NCBI RefSeq assembly: GCF_009932395.1
Contig: NZ_LSRS01000001.1
Location: forward strand, 152,864-216,863
Direction of reading: 5' to 3'
Source: Sporotomaculum syntrophicum
Lineage (GTDB): Bacteria > Bacillota > Desulfotomaculia > Desulfotomaculales > Desulfallaceae
DNA: 64,000 nt
The translations under genes were made by a program, and so were the position numbers. The notes under the pieces are model-generated. The model was given only the letters and a program-made list of their open reading frames with translations. It was not told the DNA's origin and made no database searches. How positions within the stretch are numbered: position 1 is the stretch's first letter; each line of letters begins with the position of its first letter. Positions 42,205 to 49,961 of the stretch are shown in pieces.

Positions 42205-43179
42205 CTAGCTTATCCTTGCCTGCTGAGTCAGTGCATTACTCCAGCGGCCGCAGCGATCACCCCAGCGGGCAATAACCTGCCCCGATTCCATAATTTCAAC
42301 CACCTCACACACATTCGGACAGCCATCACAGGCAAAACCGCCGGCTTTAAAATCCCTGTCCGCAACCTCAAAGCCCCTAAAGCCGGTGCTTTTCCGATTG
42401 GTGGCTTCCCTGGCCAGCATTGCCGCACCCAGGGCTCCCATAACGTCATAATGAGAAGGTACATGCACCGGGTGGCCTAAAGCCTTTTCAAAGGCGGCTT
42501 TCATACCGGCATTGGCTGCTACCCCGCCCTGGAATACAACCGGTTGGAGTATTTCTTTACCTTTGCCCACGTTGTTCAAATAGTTGCGTACAAGCGCCTC
42601 GCACAGACCGGCTAAAATATCGGGTATGTTATAGCCCATTTGCTGTTTGTGAATCATATCGCTCTCCGCAAATACAGCGCAGCGCCCGGCAATGCGCACC
42701 GGTACGGTGGCCTGTAAAGCCAATGGGCCAAATTCCTCAATTTTAATATTCAGCCGGGCAGCCTGCTGGTCTAAAAACGAGCCGGTACCAGCAGCGCAAA
42801 CCGTATTCATGGCAAAGTCAGACACTACACCGTTACGCAGGATAATTATCTTGGAGTCCTGGCCGCCTATTTCCAGTATAGTTTGTACGCCGGGCATTAC
42901 GTTGGAGGCGGCGATGGCGTGGGTGGTAATTTCATTTTTAATAATATCCGCACCCGTGATTACCCCGGCCAGATGTCTGCCGCTACCCGTAGTTCCCACA
43001 CCAATCACCTTTAATTTGCCCGGCAGAGCCGCCTGCATATGTTTCAAACCCTGCTGCACCATTTCAATTGGTTTACCTTGAGTGCGCAGGTAAATACTAT
43101 GTTTTATTGTGCCATCTTCACCTGTTAATACCATATTTGTGCTCACTGAGCCTACATCTATTCCCAGGTAACCGTACAT
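42205..43179 (-). CDS. Acyl-CoA dehydratase activase (BadF/HgdC-type ATPase)
   Basis: A 324-residue ASKHA-fold, 4Fe-4S ATPase of the family that injects an electron into 2-hydroxyacyl-CoA dehydratases or benzoyl-CoA reductases. GIDVGSVSTNMVLTG at the N-terminus, GVGTTGSGR, ILEIGGQDSKII, NTVCAAGTGSFLDQQA and FQGGVAANAGMK are family hallmarks; the cysteines in NTVCAAG and AGRCAVFAESD match the bridging-cluster ligands. Extra C-terminal cysteines (CDGCPNVCEV) may hold another cluster. Its start meets the stop of the next gene. No dehydratase subunits are in the window, so the client enzyme is unknown. Confidence 0.9.
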   Translation of the reverse strand: MYGYLGIDVGSVSTNMVLTGEDGTIKHSIYLRTQGKPIEMVQQGLKHMQAALPGKLKVIGVGTTGSGRHLAGVITGADIIKNEITTHAIAASNVMPGVQTILEIGGQDSKIIILRNGVVSDFAMNTVCAAGTGSFLDQQAARLNIKIEEFGPLALQATVPVRIAGRCAVFAESDMIHKQQMGYNIPDILAGLCEALVRNYLNNVGKGKEILQPVVFQGGVAANAGMKAAFEKALGHPVHVPSHYDVMGALGAAMLAREATNRKSTGFRGFEVADRDFKAGGFACDGCPNVCEVVEIMESGQVIARWGDRCGRWSNALTQQARIS

Positions 43180-44276
43180 TACGCCAACGCCTCCTCGGTT
43201 TGCTTTCTTCTGGCCAATAAATCCACAAATGCCTCCAGCCTGGTAACCAGTCCGGCTTCCCCTGACTGCTCGTCAACTATTAACGTCATGGCCGGAATAC
43301 CCAATTCAGCGCTTACGCGGGGCAAGATGCTCTGGGCTACAATTTCCGGCATACAGGTAAAAGGAAGCAGTTGAATCACTCCATCATAGCCCTGCTCTGC
43401 ATAAAATACAGTGCTGCCCACAGTTTCCAGGCCATGACCACCAACAAAATGCCTCAGGTATTTAATTGCTTTTTGCTTGACTAATTTGCTGCTGCGCGTG
43501 TTTTTAGCCAGCCCCAAAAACAGGTGCTCGTTAACCCATTCGCTAAGATAGATGGAGCGGTCTACTTCCACCCCCATGCTGCCCAGCTTGCGTTCAATAT
43601 CCTGGTTAGCAAAAGGCTCCAGCAGGGTGTAAATTTCCCCTACCAGGCCAATGCGCAGCACCGGCCTGTGTATATCCACCGGTATGGCATCCATTATCTC
43701 AACAGCTCTTTGCAGGGCTGCCGGTAGTCCTTCAGGCGCAGCTACATTAATTATCTCTTGCAGCGCATGCTGTAACGCCCGGTCGGTAGCACCCGCTGTG
43801 GTTTCCCGTGGCCGGCAATAGTTGGCCATTCTTTCTAGCTTATCTACAGCCTCAGCCTTGTGATATCCAAAACGAATACCGTTAATCACCCGCCGCCAGG
43901 ACTGCTGTCCGGTAATCTGCTTGATCTTATCCAGTAGATCGCCAATGTGTTTTTGCGGTGGTTCCAGCACCACCAATTCATACTGATAGCCCAAGTCCCG
44001 CAAGATGGCATGTTCAACATGGGCATAGTAACCAAACCGGCAGGGACCGCACCCGCCGGCCATAACGATGGTGTCCGCACCTAATTCGGCGGCCTCCATA
44101 AAGTTACCTAAATTTAGTTTTAATGGCATACAAGCAAATTCAGGGGCATGCTTAACCCCCAACAGCAATGTTTTTTTACTGGAAGGCGGCGGCACTATTA
44201 CATCCACGTTTAGATATTCCAGCATGGCTTTGATGCATATCCACATTAGACCCATATGGGGATAAACTACCTTCAC
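43179..44276 (-). CDS. Acyl-CoA dehydratase activase-related protein
   Basis: A 365-residue member of the CoA-substrate-specific activase-related family (DUF2229-like). ACMPLKLNLGNFMEAAELGAD and GGCGPCRFGYYAHVEHAILRDLG carry conserved cysteines, and the C-terminal LPFTCMPEIVAQSILP plus TLIVDEQSGEAGLVTRLEAF motifs are typical. In many bacteria this unit is part of one very large protein with the activase; here it is a separate gene overlapping the activase by one base. Function beyond the association is unknown. Confidence 0.85.
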   Translation of the reverse strand: MKVVYPHMGLMWICIKAMLEYLNVDVIVPPPSSKKTLLLGVKHAPEFACMPLKLNLGNFMEAAELGADTIVMAGGCGPCRFGYYAHVEHAILRDLGYQYELVVLEPPQKHIGDLLDKIKQITGQQSWRRVINGIRFGYHKAEAVDKLERMANYCRPRETTAGATDRALQHALQEIINVAAPEGLPAALQRAVEIMDAIPVDIHRPVLRIGLVGEIYTLLEPFANQDIERKLGSMGVEVDRSIYLSEWVNEHLFLGLAKNTRSSKLVKQKAIKYLRHFVGGHGLETVGSTVFYAEQGYDGVIQLLPFTCMPEIVAQSILPRVSAELGIPAMTLIVDEQSGEAGLVTRLEAFVDLLARRKQTEEALA

Positions 44277-44301
44277 TGTTATCTACACCTTTCCAATTGC
44301 T

Positions 44302-45300
44302 TTAATAATATGTGGCTGCCACGTAATCCAGTTGACGGCGCCATCTAACCATATCCATAAATGCTTCTAAGCGGGTAACCATACCCGCCTCTCCGGTATG
44401 TTCATCAATGGTTAAATTAAGCAATGGCTTGCGCGACTCCCGGCGGGCAAACCGTTCAATTAATTCTCCGGTCATAGAATCCGGCCCACAGCCAAAAGAG
44501 GCTACGTGAATTATCCCGTCCACTTCCGGCCGGTCAAAATAATAAAAGGCAGCACCAACCATACGCTGGTTTAAAGTCCAGAAGAGCTGCTTGGGCAGCT
44601 TCTCAGCTTCGCGACGAAAAACATGCTCGGGTAGTTGATCCGCAGTTACTACATTAGCCCCGTAATCCCTGAGCCGCTTGAGCATATTCATGCTGATATA
44701 ATGATCGTAAATATTGTAGGGGTGACCGATAACGGCAATGGTCACGTCCCTTACGCCAACATCCTGGTCTTGCCGGTTATGGCGGTTACTGTCACAGGTT
44801 TCAAACGGCAGCCGGCCGGATTCCATGTCCCGGCAGTGATTGTTCAGCGCAGCCATAGAGGCCTGGTAAGCTCTCATAATTCGGACAGGGTTGTGGGTAA
44901 ACTCCTTGCCCACTGAATAAAATAAATTGTACAAACTGCTGCCTTTGCGGTATAGATCTATACTGTTATCCATTAAAGGCGGCAGATGTTCAATATTGTT
45001 GCGAACTATATCGGGAAAGCCCAGGAACTTGGGGCAAATATATTCCCTCCGGGCGGTGCTGACAACGCGGGGTAAGAATATATAGTCCACCCTGTCGCAA
45101 AGATCCATTACGTGACCAACCGCCACCTTGATTGGCAGACAGGCCTCATCAACAGTAGATTTAATGCCTTTTTCCAATATGCCCCGGGTAGTTTCCCGGG
45201 AAACCAGAGTTTTTACACCAAGATGTGCAAAAAAGGTCTTCCACTGGGGATAGTAGTAATAATAAAGCAACGCTCTTGGTATACCCACTGTAACGGACAT
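44302..45300 (-). CDS. Acyl-CoA dehydratase activase-related protein
   Basis: A 332-residue paralogue of the preceding protein: VGIPRALLYYYYYPQWKTFF opens it, DEACLPIKVAVGHVMDL carries the conserved cysteine and lysine, and GCGPDSMTGELIERF and LTIDEHTGEAGMVTRLEAF close it. The shared TIDEHTGEAG/IVDEQSGEAG ending shows common descent. First gene of the three-gene unit. Confidence 0.85.
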   Translation of the reverse strand: MSVTVGIPRALLYYYYYPQWKTFFAHLGVKTLVSRETTRGILEKGIKSTVDEACLPIKVAVGHVMDLCDRVDYIFLPRVVSTARREYICPKFLGFPDIVRNNIEHLPPLMDNSIDLYRKGSSLYNLFYSVGKEFTHNPVRIMRAYQASMAALNNHCRDMESGRLPFETCDSNRHNRQDQDVGVRDVTIAVIGHPYNIYDHYISMNMLKRLRDYGANVVTADQLPEHVFRREAEKLPKQLFWTLNQRMVGAAFYYFDRPEVDGIIHVASFGCGPDSMTGELIERFARRESRKPLLNLTIDEHTGEAGMVTRLEAFMDMVRWRRQLDYVAATYY

Positions 45301-45399
45301 GCTTAAACCTCCGCTCGGTATTTAACTCACATTAAGGTATTATGAACTAAAAAATAAATAGGTATACTTAAATGCTTCGTTGAAACTCGCGAAAAGAAA

Positions 45400-45427
45400 A
45401 AGAAACCTGTTGTCTGCCAGGTTTCTT
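45400..45427 (-). terminator. Terminator of the spoVA-like operon
   Basis: AAGAAACCTG (45400-45409) pairs perfectly with CAGGTTTCTT (45418-45427); TTTTTCTTTTC follows on the minus strand. It lies about 50 bp after the spoVAF stop. Confidence 0.9.
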
Positions 45428-45477
45428 TGAACATATGGAATATGCAAATATATACGAGAAGATTAAGTGCGGTTATT

Positions 45478-47007
45478 TCATTTCGGCTGCTTTTTCCTAT
45501 TTTTGCCCGGCTTGCGGGCCGGCACCGGCAAAGCCTGCCGGTCACTATCCCGGGTGTTTAGAATACTTGGTCGAGCATTGTTCACCGGTACAGGGCGGCG
45601 CACAATAATATTGTACAGTGCTTTAGCATTAAAGGGTATCAGCGGCCACAAGTACGGGACACCGAAAGAGCGGGTGAAGATCAGCAGTAACAGCACCAGC
45701 ACCATTCCCACCAGCAGCCCGGGCAGGCGGAAGAAACCAACCATTACTATCAGGAATAAACGGATCAGGCGATTGGCAAAACCCAATTCGTAACTGGGAG
45801 TAAGGTAGTTGCCCACCACTGCCGCCGCAGTATACATTATCACTTCAGCATTAAACAGCCCCACGCCCACCGCTAGATCTCCGATCAACAAAGCGGCAAT
45901 CAAACCTACTGCAGTGGCCAATGCTGTAGGAGTATGTATGGTGGCCATGCGCACCATATCCACCGCTGCCTCGGCGAGCAAGAACTGAATAAAGATAGGT
46001 ATCTTACCTATTTTGTCTGGACCAATAAATTTCAAAGCCTCTGGTAATATGCTGGGCTGTAGTACTGCCAGCAGCCACAAGGGCAGCAGGAAAACGGAAA
46101 TAGCTACCCCTAGAAACCTGATTAAACGCATGTATACACCCGCTGTAGGATTCTGCCGGTATTCCTCGGCGTGCTGCAGGTGGTGAAAATAAGTAGCGGG
46201 AGTAATAATTACACTGGGTGAAGTATCCACCAGCACCAGCACATGCCCTTCAAGCAAGTGAACAGCGGCCACATCCGGCCTTTCCGTGTAGCGCACTCTG
46301 GGCAGCGGGTTCCAATAATTGCCCGGAGTGATGAGTTCTTCTACGGCCTTTTCGGCCATTGGCAGACCGTCAATATTGATGGCTCCAATTTTCTCCCGAA
46401 TGCTATCCACCAAATCCTTATTGGCAATATCCTCGATATAACAAATAACGATATCGGTTTTTGAGCGATTACCCGCCTGGGTATATTCCATGCGCAGTTT
46501 GGGATCACGGATACGCCGCCTGATTAACGCGGTATTAAAAACCAGCGTTTCTGTAAAACCATCCCGTGAACCTCGTACCACTTTTTCCAGGTCAGGCTCT
46601 TCGGGGCTGCGAGCTGGATAGGTGCGCACATCCAGCATAATCGCTTTATCCATACCATCAACAAGCAGGGCAAGGGGACCGGATAACATCTTTTCAATTA
46701 AGTCTTCAAGATATTCTGTAGGCTGGACCTCAACATAATTGATATGTTTTAAAAAAAGTCTTTGAAAGGCATCTACGGACAGGTCTTCCCGGTCCAATTT
46801 ATGCAGATTATATAAAATATCCGTCATCAGTTCGGCGTTGGCAAAGGCATCGACAAACACCATCAACGTCTTGCGACCGCCGATAATCATTTCCCGTCGA
46901 ACAATATCAAAATTTTTATCAAAGGCCAGCTTCTCGGCCAATAGATCTTGATTAATATCTAAATTCTTACTTAGCCTGGTCTTTTCTTCAATGGCAGCCG
47001 GCGCCAT
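45478..47007 (-). CDS. spoVAF: Spore germination protein, SpoVAF/GerA family
   Basis: A 509-residue GerA/SpoVAF-type inner-membrane protein of the spore. The N-terminal soluble domain (about 1-280) contains LLVDGMDKAIMLDVRTYPAR and RGSRDGFTETLVFNTALIRRR, both family motifs. About five membrane segments follow from residue 300, including the PTALATAVGLIAALLIGD helix, and the tail is very basic. The ATG at 47007 is preferred because GAGGAG lies about 9 bases before it. It overlaps spoVAEA by 20 bp, which supports SpoVAF over a nutrient-receptor GerA subunit. Confidence 0.9.
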   Translation of the reverse strand: MAPAAIEEKTRLSKNLDINQDLLAEKLAFDKNFDIVRREMIIGGRKTLMVFVDAFANAELMTDILYNLHKLDREDLSVDAFQRLFLKHINYVEVQPTEYLEDLIEKMLSGPLALLVDGMDKAIMLDVRTYPARSPEEPDLEKVVRGSRDGFTETLVFNTALIRRRIRDPKLRMEYTQAGNRSKTDIVICYIEDIANKDLVDSIREKIGAINIDGLPMAEKAVEELITPGNYWNPLPRVRYTERPDVAAVHLLEGHVLVLVDTSPSVIITPATYFHHLQHAEEYRQNPTAGVYMRLIRFLGVAISVFLLPLWLLAVLQPSILPEALKFIGPDKIGKIPIFIQFLLAEAAVDMVRMATIHTPTALATAVGLIAALLIGDLAVGVGLFNAEVIMYTAAAVVGNYLTPSYELGFANRLIRLFLIVMVGFFRLPGLLVGMVLVLLLLIFTRSFGVPYLWPLIPFNAKALYNIIVRRPVPVNNARPSILNTRDSDRQALPVPARKPGKNRKKQPK

Positions 47008-47572
47008 CGTATCCACTCCTCTTGATTATTTCTCTTAATGCTTTGGTAGTCAGGGGTGCACCAAAGGCATAGCAATCAGCGTAATTCATTTTTCCTACAT
47101 CACCGATGCCAATAACCACCGGGATGTTTAGTTCATCCAAAACCTCTACAGTATCGCCATAGATAACCTCACCGGTGCTCCCGCTTACCTGTCCGAGTTT
47201 ATCTACCGGCCCGGCCACTAACTCCCCGTGACAATCTACCGATAAATCCACATGCGCTCCATTCGTAAACTCGGTATTAGAGGCCACCGCAAGTGCACCT
47301 AAAATACGTATATCCGGATGAGAAGCCAGATAAGCCAGTATCGATTCACCACGCCCGAGGCCATGCTCGCCCTTGTCATCCAGCATCACCACCACCGGCT
47401 CATGGGCAGCTTGTTTGATTAAGCATACCAACTCCTCTCCGGTCAAAGGGGTAGGATTGCCGGCTGAGGCGGAAATAGTGCGGGCACCAATATTGTGCGC
47501 CGCTGTTTCCACCGTTTTTTTAGCCATTTTATCCCCATCTGTCACTACAATAATACTAATTGGTTTGCCCAC
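46988..47572 (-). CDS. spoVAEA: Stage V sporulation protein AE, SpoVAEA type
   Basis: A cytoplasmic protein of about 194 residues. ISIIVVTDGDKMAKKTVETAA at the start, TISASAGNPTPLTGEELV, VVMLDDKGEHGLGRGE and GIGDVGKMNYAD are typical of SpoVAEA. The GTG at 47572 follows AAGGGGAG by about 7 bases and fits homologue length; the upstream extension would read into the dodecin terminator. It is needed, with other spoVA products, for dipicolinate handling in spores, though its own role is minor or unclear. Confidence 0.88.
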   Translation of the reverse strand: MGKPISIIVVTDGDKMAKKTVETAAHNIGARTISASAGNPTPLTGEELVCLIKQAAHEPVVVMLDDKGEHGLGRGESILAYLASHPDIRILGALAVASNTEFTNGAHVDLSVDCHGELVAGPVDKLGQVSGSTGEVIYGDTVEVLDELNIPVVIGIGDVGKMNYADCYAFGAPLTTKALREIIKRSGYDGAGCH

Positions 47573-47642
47573 CGATTCTGCTCCCCTTATTGGTTCATAA
47601 TAATTGTCTGTCCCGAAAATATCTTTTTTATTATCATTAGTC

Positions 47643-47674
47643 ATTAAAAGTAAAGGACACCTTTTATGGTGTCC
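47643..47674 (-). terminator. Terminator after the dodecin gene
   Basis: On the minus strand GGACACC and GGTGTCC form a 7 bp stem with a 6-base loop, followed by TTTACTTTT. It separates dodecin from spoVAEA. Confidence 0.75.
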
Positions 47675-47682
47675 CTTGCTTT

Positions 47683-47877
47683 TTAACTGGTATGAGCCAC
47701 TTTCAGGTTGGCCTTATACTCAACTACCCGGCCGTTCTCTACATTGGCAGTAAAGTTAACCACTTCCACACCAACAATATTACTGGTTGTTTTAGATGCT
47801 TCGGTGATCGCTGACTGTACTGCACTGCGCCAACCTTCAGTTGATTCCCCTACCATTTCCATAACCTTAATATGCAT
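47683..47877 (-). CDS. Dodecin-family flavin-binding protein
   Basis: A 64-residue dodecin: MHIKVMEMVGESTEGWRSA, then VGVEVVNFTANVENG and VEYKANLKVAHTS. Dodecins assemble as hollow dodecamers that store flavins or CoA; the tryptophan in GWRSA is the flavin-stacking residue in bacterial members. RBS AAAGGAGG lies 8 bases upstream. It stands between sigF and spoVAEA with terminators on both sides. Confidence 0.92.
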   Translation of the reverse strand: MHIKVMEMVGESTEGWRSAVQSAITEASKTTSNIVGVEVVNFTANVENGRVVEYKANLKVAHTS

Positions 47878-47986
47878 AATACAATCCTCCTTTGCTGTAT
47901 CTAAATTCTATTGGCAATTGTATTATTTGATCTATATCGTTTTTTATACAACACCAGCGCACAGGTATACTTGAAGTTAAAACAAC

Positions 47987-48040
47987 ACAAGAAAAGCGCG
48001 CCCATCCGGTTCTCTTTACGCGCTTTTCAGTACTTTATCC
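47987..48040 (+). repeat. Intergenic repeat, copy 3 of 4
   Basis: Reads ACAAGAAAAGCGCGC, CCATCCGGTTCTCTTTAC, GCGCTTTTCAGTACTTTATC. Compared with copy 1 it lacks two bases in the right GC arm. It lies about 45 bp beyond the sigF terminator. Confidence 0.8.
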
Positions 48041-48084
48041 TCAGCGCTTGCCATAAATATGGCAAGCATAATACCCTAAAGTAA

Positions 48085-48115
48085 AATTAAAAGAGAGCGC
48101 AAAAGCTGCACTCTC
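48085..48115 (-). terminator. Terminator of the spoIIA operon
   Basis: On the minus strand GAGAGTGC pairs with GCGCTCTC, with one wobble pair, and is followed by TTTTAATTTT. It lies 10 bp past the sigF stop. Confidence 0.75.
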
Positions 48116-48125
48116 CCGCGAGGGC

Positions 48126-48902
48126 TTACCGGGCGTTTTCCATCATGTCCCGTAATTTTTGCAAAGCCTGGCGTTCCAAGCGCGATACCTGCACCTGAGA
48201 AAGCCCCAGCCTGCTCGCAATTTCCCCCTGAGTTTTATCGCCAAAGAATCGCCACAGCAAGATGAGCCGGTCCCTGTCCGGTAATCTTTTCAGCACTTCC
48301 TTGATGGCAATATTGTCCAGCCAGGGCATTTCTTCACCGCCACCCTCGCTTAACTGGTCAAGCAAATAAATAGGATCACCATCATCCTGGTGCAGTGTTT
48401 CGTAAATTGAGGCAGGTGAAATAGATGCATCCAATGCCGTTACTACTTCTTCATTGGGAATACCCAACTCAACGGCAATTTCGTTAACCGTGGGTTCGCG
48501 ACCCATTTTGGCCACCAGTACATCCCTGGTCTGCTGCACTTTATATGCAGTTTCTTTTATCGACCGGCTTACTTTGATCAGATTATCATCCCGCAAAAAA
48601 CGCCTGATTTCACCCACAATCATGGGCACTGCATAAGTGGAAAAGCGCACATTAAAGCTCATATCAAACTTGTCGATAGCCTTCATTAAGCCAATGCAAC
48701 CAATTTGAAAAAGGTCTTCCAGCTCATACCCCCGGTTTTGAAACCGCTTGACCAGGTTGAATACCAGTTTTAAATTACAATTAACCAGGCGCTCCCTAGC
48801 CTGCTCGTCCCCTGCCTGAGCCCGGGACAACAATTCTTTCATTTCCTCATCCTTGAGTAGGGGAAAGCGGGGCAAGTTCATTTCCATTAACCTGTTACTC
48901 AT
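48126..48902 (-). CDS. sigF: RNA polymerase sigma-F factor
   Basis: The first forespore-specific sigma factor. The 258-residue protein has region 2 (NLVKRFQNRGYELEDLF, IGLMKAIDKFD, RFSTYAVPMIVGEIRRFLR), region 3 (KETAYKVQQ) and region 4 with the helix-turn-helix GEIASRLGLSQVQVSRLE. Being third after spoIIAA and spoIIAB identifies it as sigF rather than the close relatives sigG or sigB. Confidence 0.97.
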   Translation of the reverse strand: MSNRLMEMNLPRFPLLKDEEMKELLSRAQAGDEQARERLVNCNLKLVFNLVKRFQNRGYELEDLFQIGCIGLMKAIDKFDMSFNVRFSTYAVPMIVGEIRRFLRDDNLIKVSRSIKETAYKVQQTRDVLVAKMGREPTVNEIAVELGIPNEEVVTALDASISPASIYETLHQDDGDPIYLLDQLSEGGGEEMPWLDNIAIKEVLKRLPDRDRLILLWRFFGDKTQGEIASRLGLSQVQVSRLERQALQKLRDMMENAR

Positions 48903-48913
48903 GGTTTTTCCCC

Positions 48914-49354
48914 CTATTGTTCAGACACTGCTTTACGGCCTGGTGTCCCTGCCCTTCTGCTCATTTTCACCCGAGTGCCTTTACCCGGAGAAGAAGACAC
49001 ACTAAAGTTTTCCATGAATGACTGCATAAAGGAAAAGCCCAGGCCCATACGTTCAGGATCAGTGGAGTAGGCTGGCTCCAATGCTTTGGTAATATCTTTA
49101 ATACCCTTACCCGTGTCTATAATTTCAATTTCTATAAATTCCTCAACAATTTTTATTTCCAACCGGACCATGCATTCTGGATTATTATCATAACCATGAA
49201 TAATAGCGTTAGTTACTGCTTCGGAGACCGCTACCTTTATTTCTTCTAAATCAGATAGTGTAAAATCCAATTGACTGGCCAAAGCAGCTACTGCTACCCG
49301 GGCGAAAGCTACATTTTCCGGGCGGCTGGAAAATTCAAGTGCAGCTTTATTCAA
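48914..49354 (-). CDS. spoIIAB: Anti-sigma-F factor / serine kinase SpoIIAB
   Basis: Binds and inhibits sigma-F and phosphorylates SpoIIAA. The 146-residue GHKL ATPase has the N box EAVTNAIIHGYD, G1 IIDTGKGI and G2 MGLGFSFMQ. TTG at 49354 is preferred: GGAGG lies 9 bases upstream, and the resulting N-terminus (LNKAALEFSSR) aligns with other SpoIIAB proteins. An earlier TTG at 49363 would sit inside that ribosome site. Confidence 0.96.
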   Translation of the reverse strand: MNKAALEFSSRPENVAFARVAVAALASQLDFTLSDLEEIKVAVSEAVTNAIIHGYDNNPECMVRLEIKIVEEFIEIEIIDTGKGIKDITKALEPAYSTDPERMGLGFSFMQSFMENFSVSSSPGKGTRVKMSRRAGTPGRKAVSEQ

Positions 49355-49444
49355 TCTCTGCAACCTCCTTTTCAGGTTACTAGTATATCATAAAACCAGC
49401 TAATGTATTGGTTAAATATTCAAATATCCTCAGTTTTGTTTATC

Positions 49445-49792
49445 TTATCCAATCTTGTCCAGCAACAAGTTAACCGAAGGATACATTTCCATCAAACGTG
49501 GCAGCCCTGACAGGTCCAGTACTTTTTTTACCTGAGGTTTGGCACCTGCCAAATAAACTTTTCCTCCGTTGGCACTAACTCTTTTATAGCGGCCTAAAAT
49601 TACTCCCAAACCGGAGCTGTCAACGAAATCAACATCCGTCAAATCGAAAACAAGATTGTTCACACCATAATGCGCCAGTGCCAGGTCCACATCTTTTCGC
49701 AGCGAATCGGTTAAATTGATATCCACATCACCTATCACTGAAACTATTAAATAATTGTTTTTCCTTTTAATTGTATAGTTCATAACTGACAC
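49445..49792 (-). CDS. spoIIAA: Anti-sigma-F factor antagonist SpoIIAA
   Basis: A 115-residue STAS-domain protein that releases sigma-F when unphosphorylated. DFVDSSGLGVILGRYKR carries the serine phosphorylated by SpoIIAB. First gene of the operon; it is separated from the upstream dacF by a strong terminator. A TATAAT lies about 45 bp upstream without a good -35, and no clear sigma-H or Spo0A box was identified. Confidence 0.96.
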   Translation of the reverse strand: MSVMNYTIKRKNNYLIVSVIGDVDINLTDSLRKDVDLALAHYGVNNLVFDLTDVDFVDSSGLGVILGRYKRVSANGGKVYLAGAKPQVKKVLDLSGLPRLMEMYPSVNLLLDKIG

Positions 49793-49875
49793 CTCAACTA
49801 GCCAGCAAAAATTATAGTACTGTTACATTTTACCATACATGGCGAATAATTTCAACTATGATAATAGTTAACAAA

Positions 49876-49902
49876 AAGCTTCCGGCACATGACCGGAAGC
49901 TT
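49876..49902 (-). terminator. dacF terminator
   Basis: AAGCTTCCGG (49876-49885) and CCGGAAGCTT (49893-49902) form a perfect 10 bp stem with a 7-base loop, followed by TTTG on the minus strand. It divides dacF from the spoIIA operon. Confidence 0.8.
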
Positions 49903-49921
49903 ATATTCATGCTTTTGGAAG

Positions 49922-49960
49922 TTAAAGTACTGAAAAGCGCGCGCAGAAGGAACCAATGGG
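49922..49960 (-). repeat. Intergenic repeat, copy 4 of 4 (inverted, partial)
   Basis: On the minus strand it reads CCCATTGGTTCCTTCTGC then GCGCGCTTTTCAGTACTTTA, i.e. the right two thirds of the other copies in opposite orientation. It begins just after the dacF stop codon and lies before, not after, the dacF terminator. Confidence 0.75.
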
Positions 49961-49961
49961 T

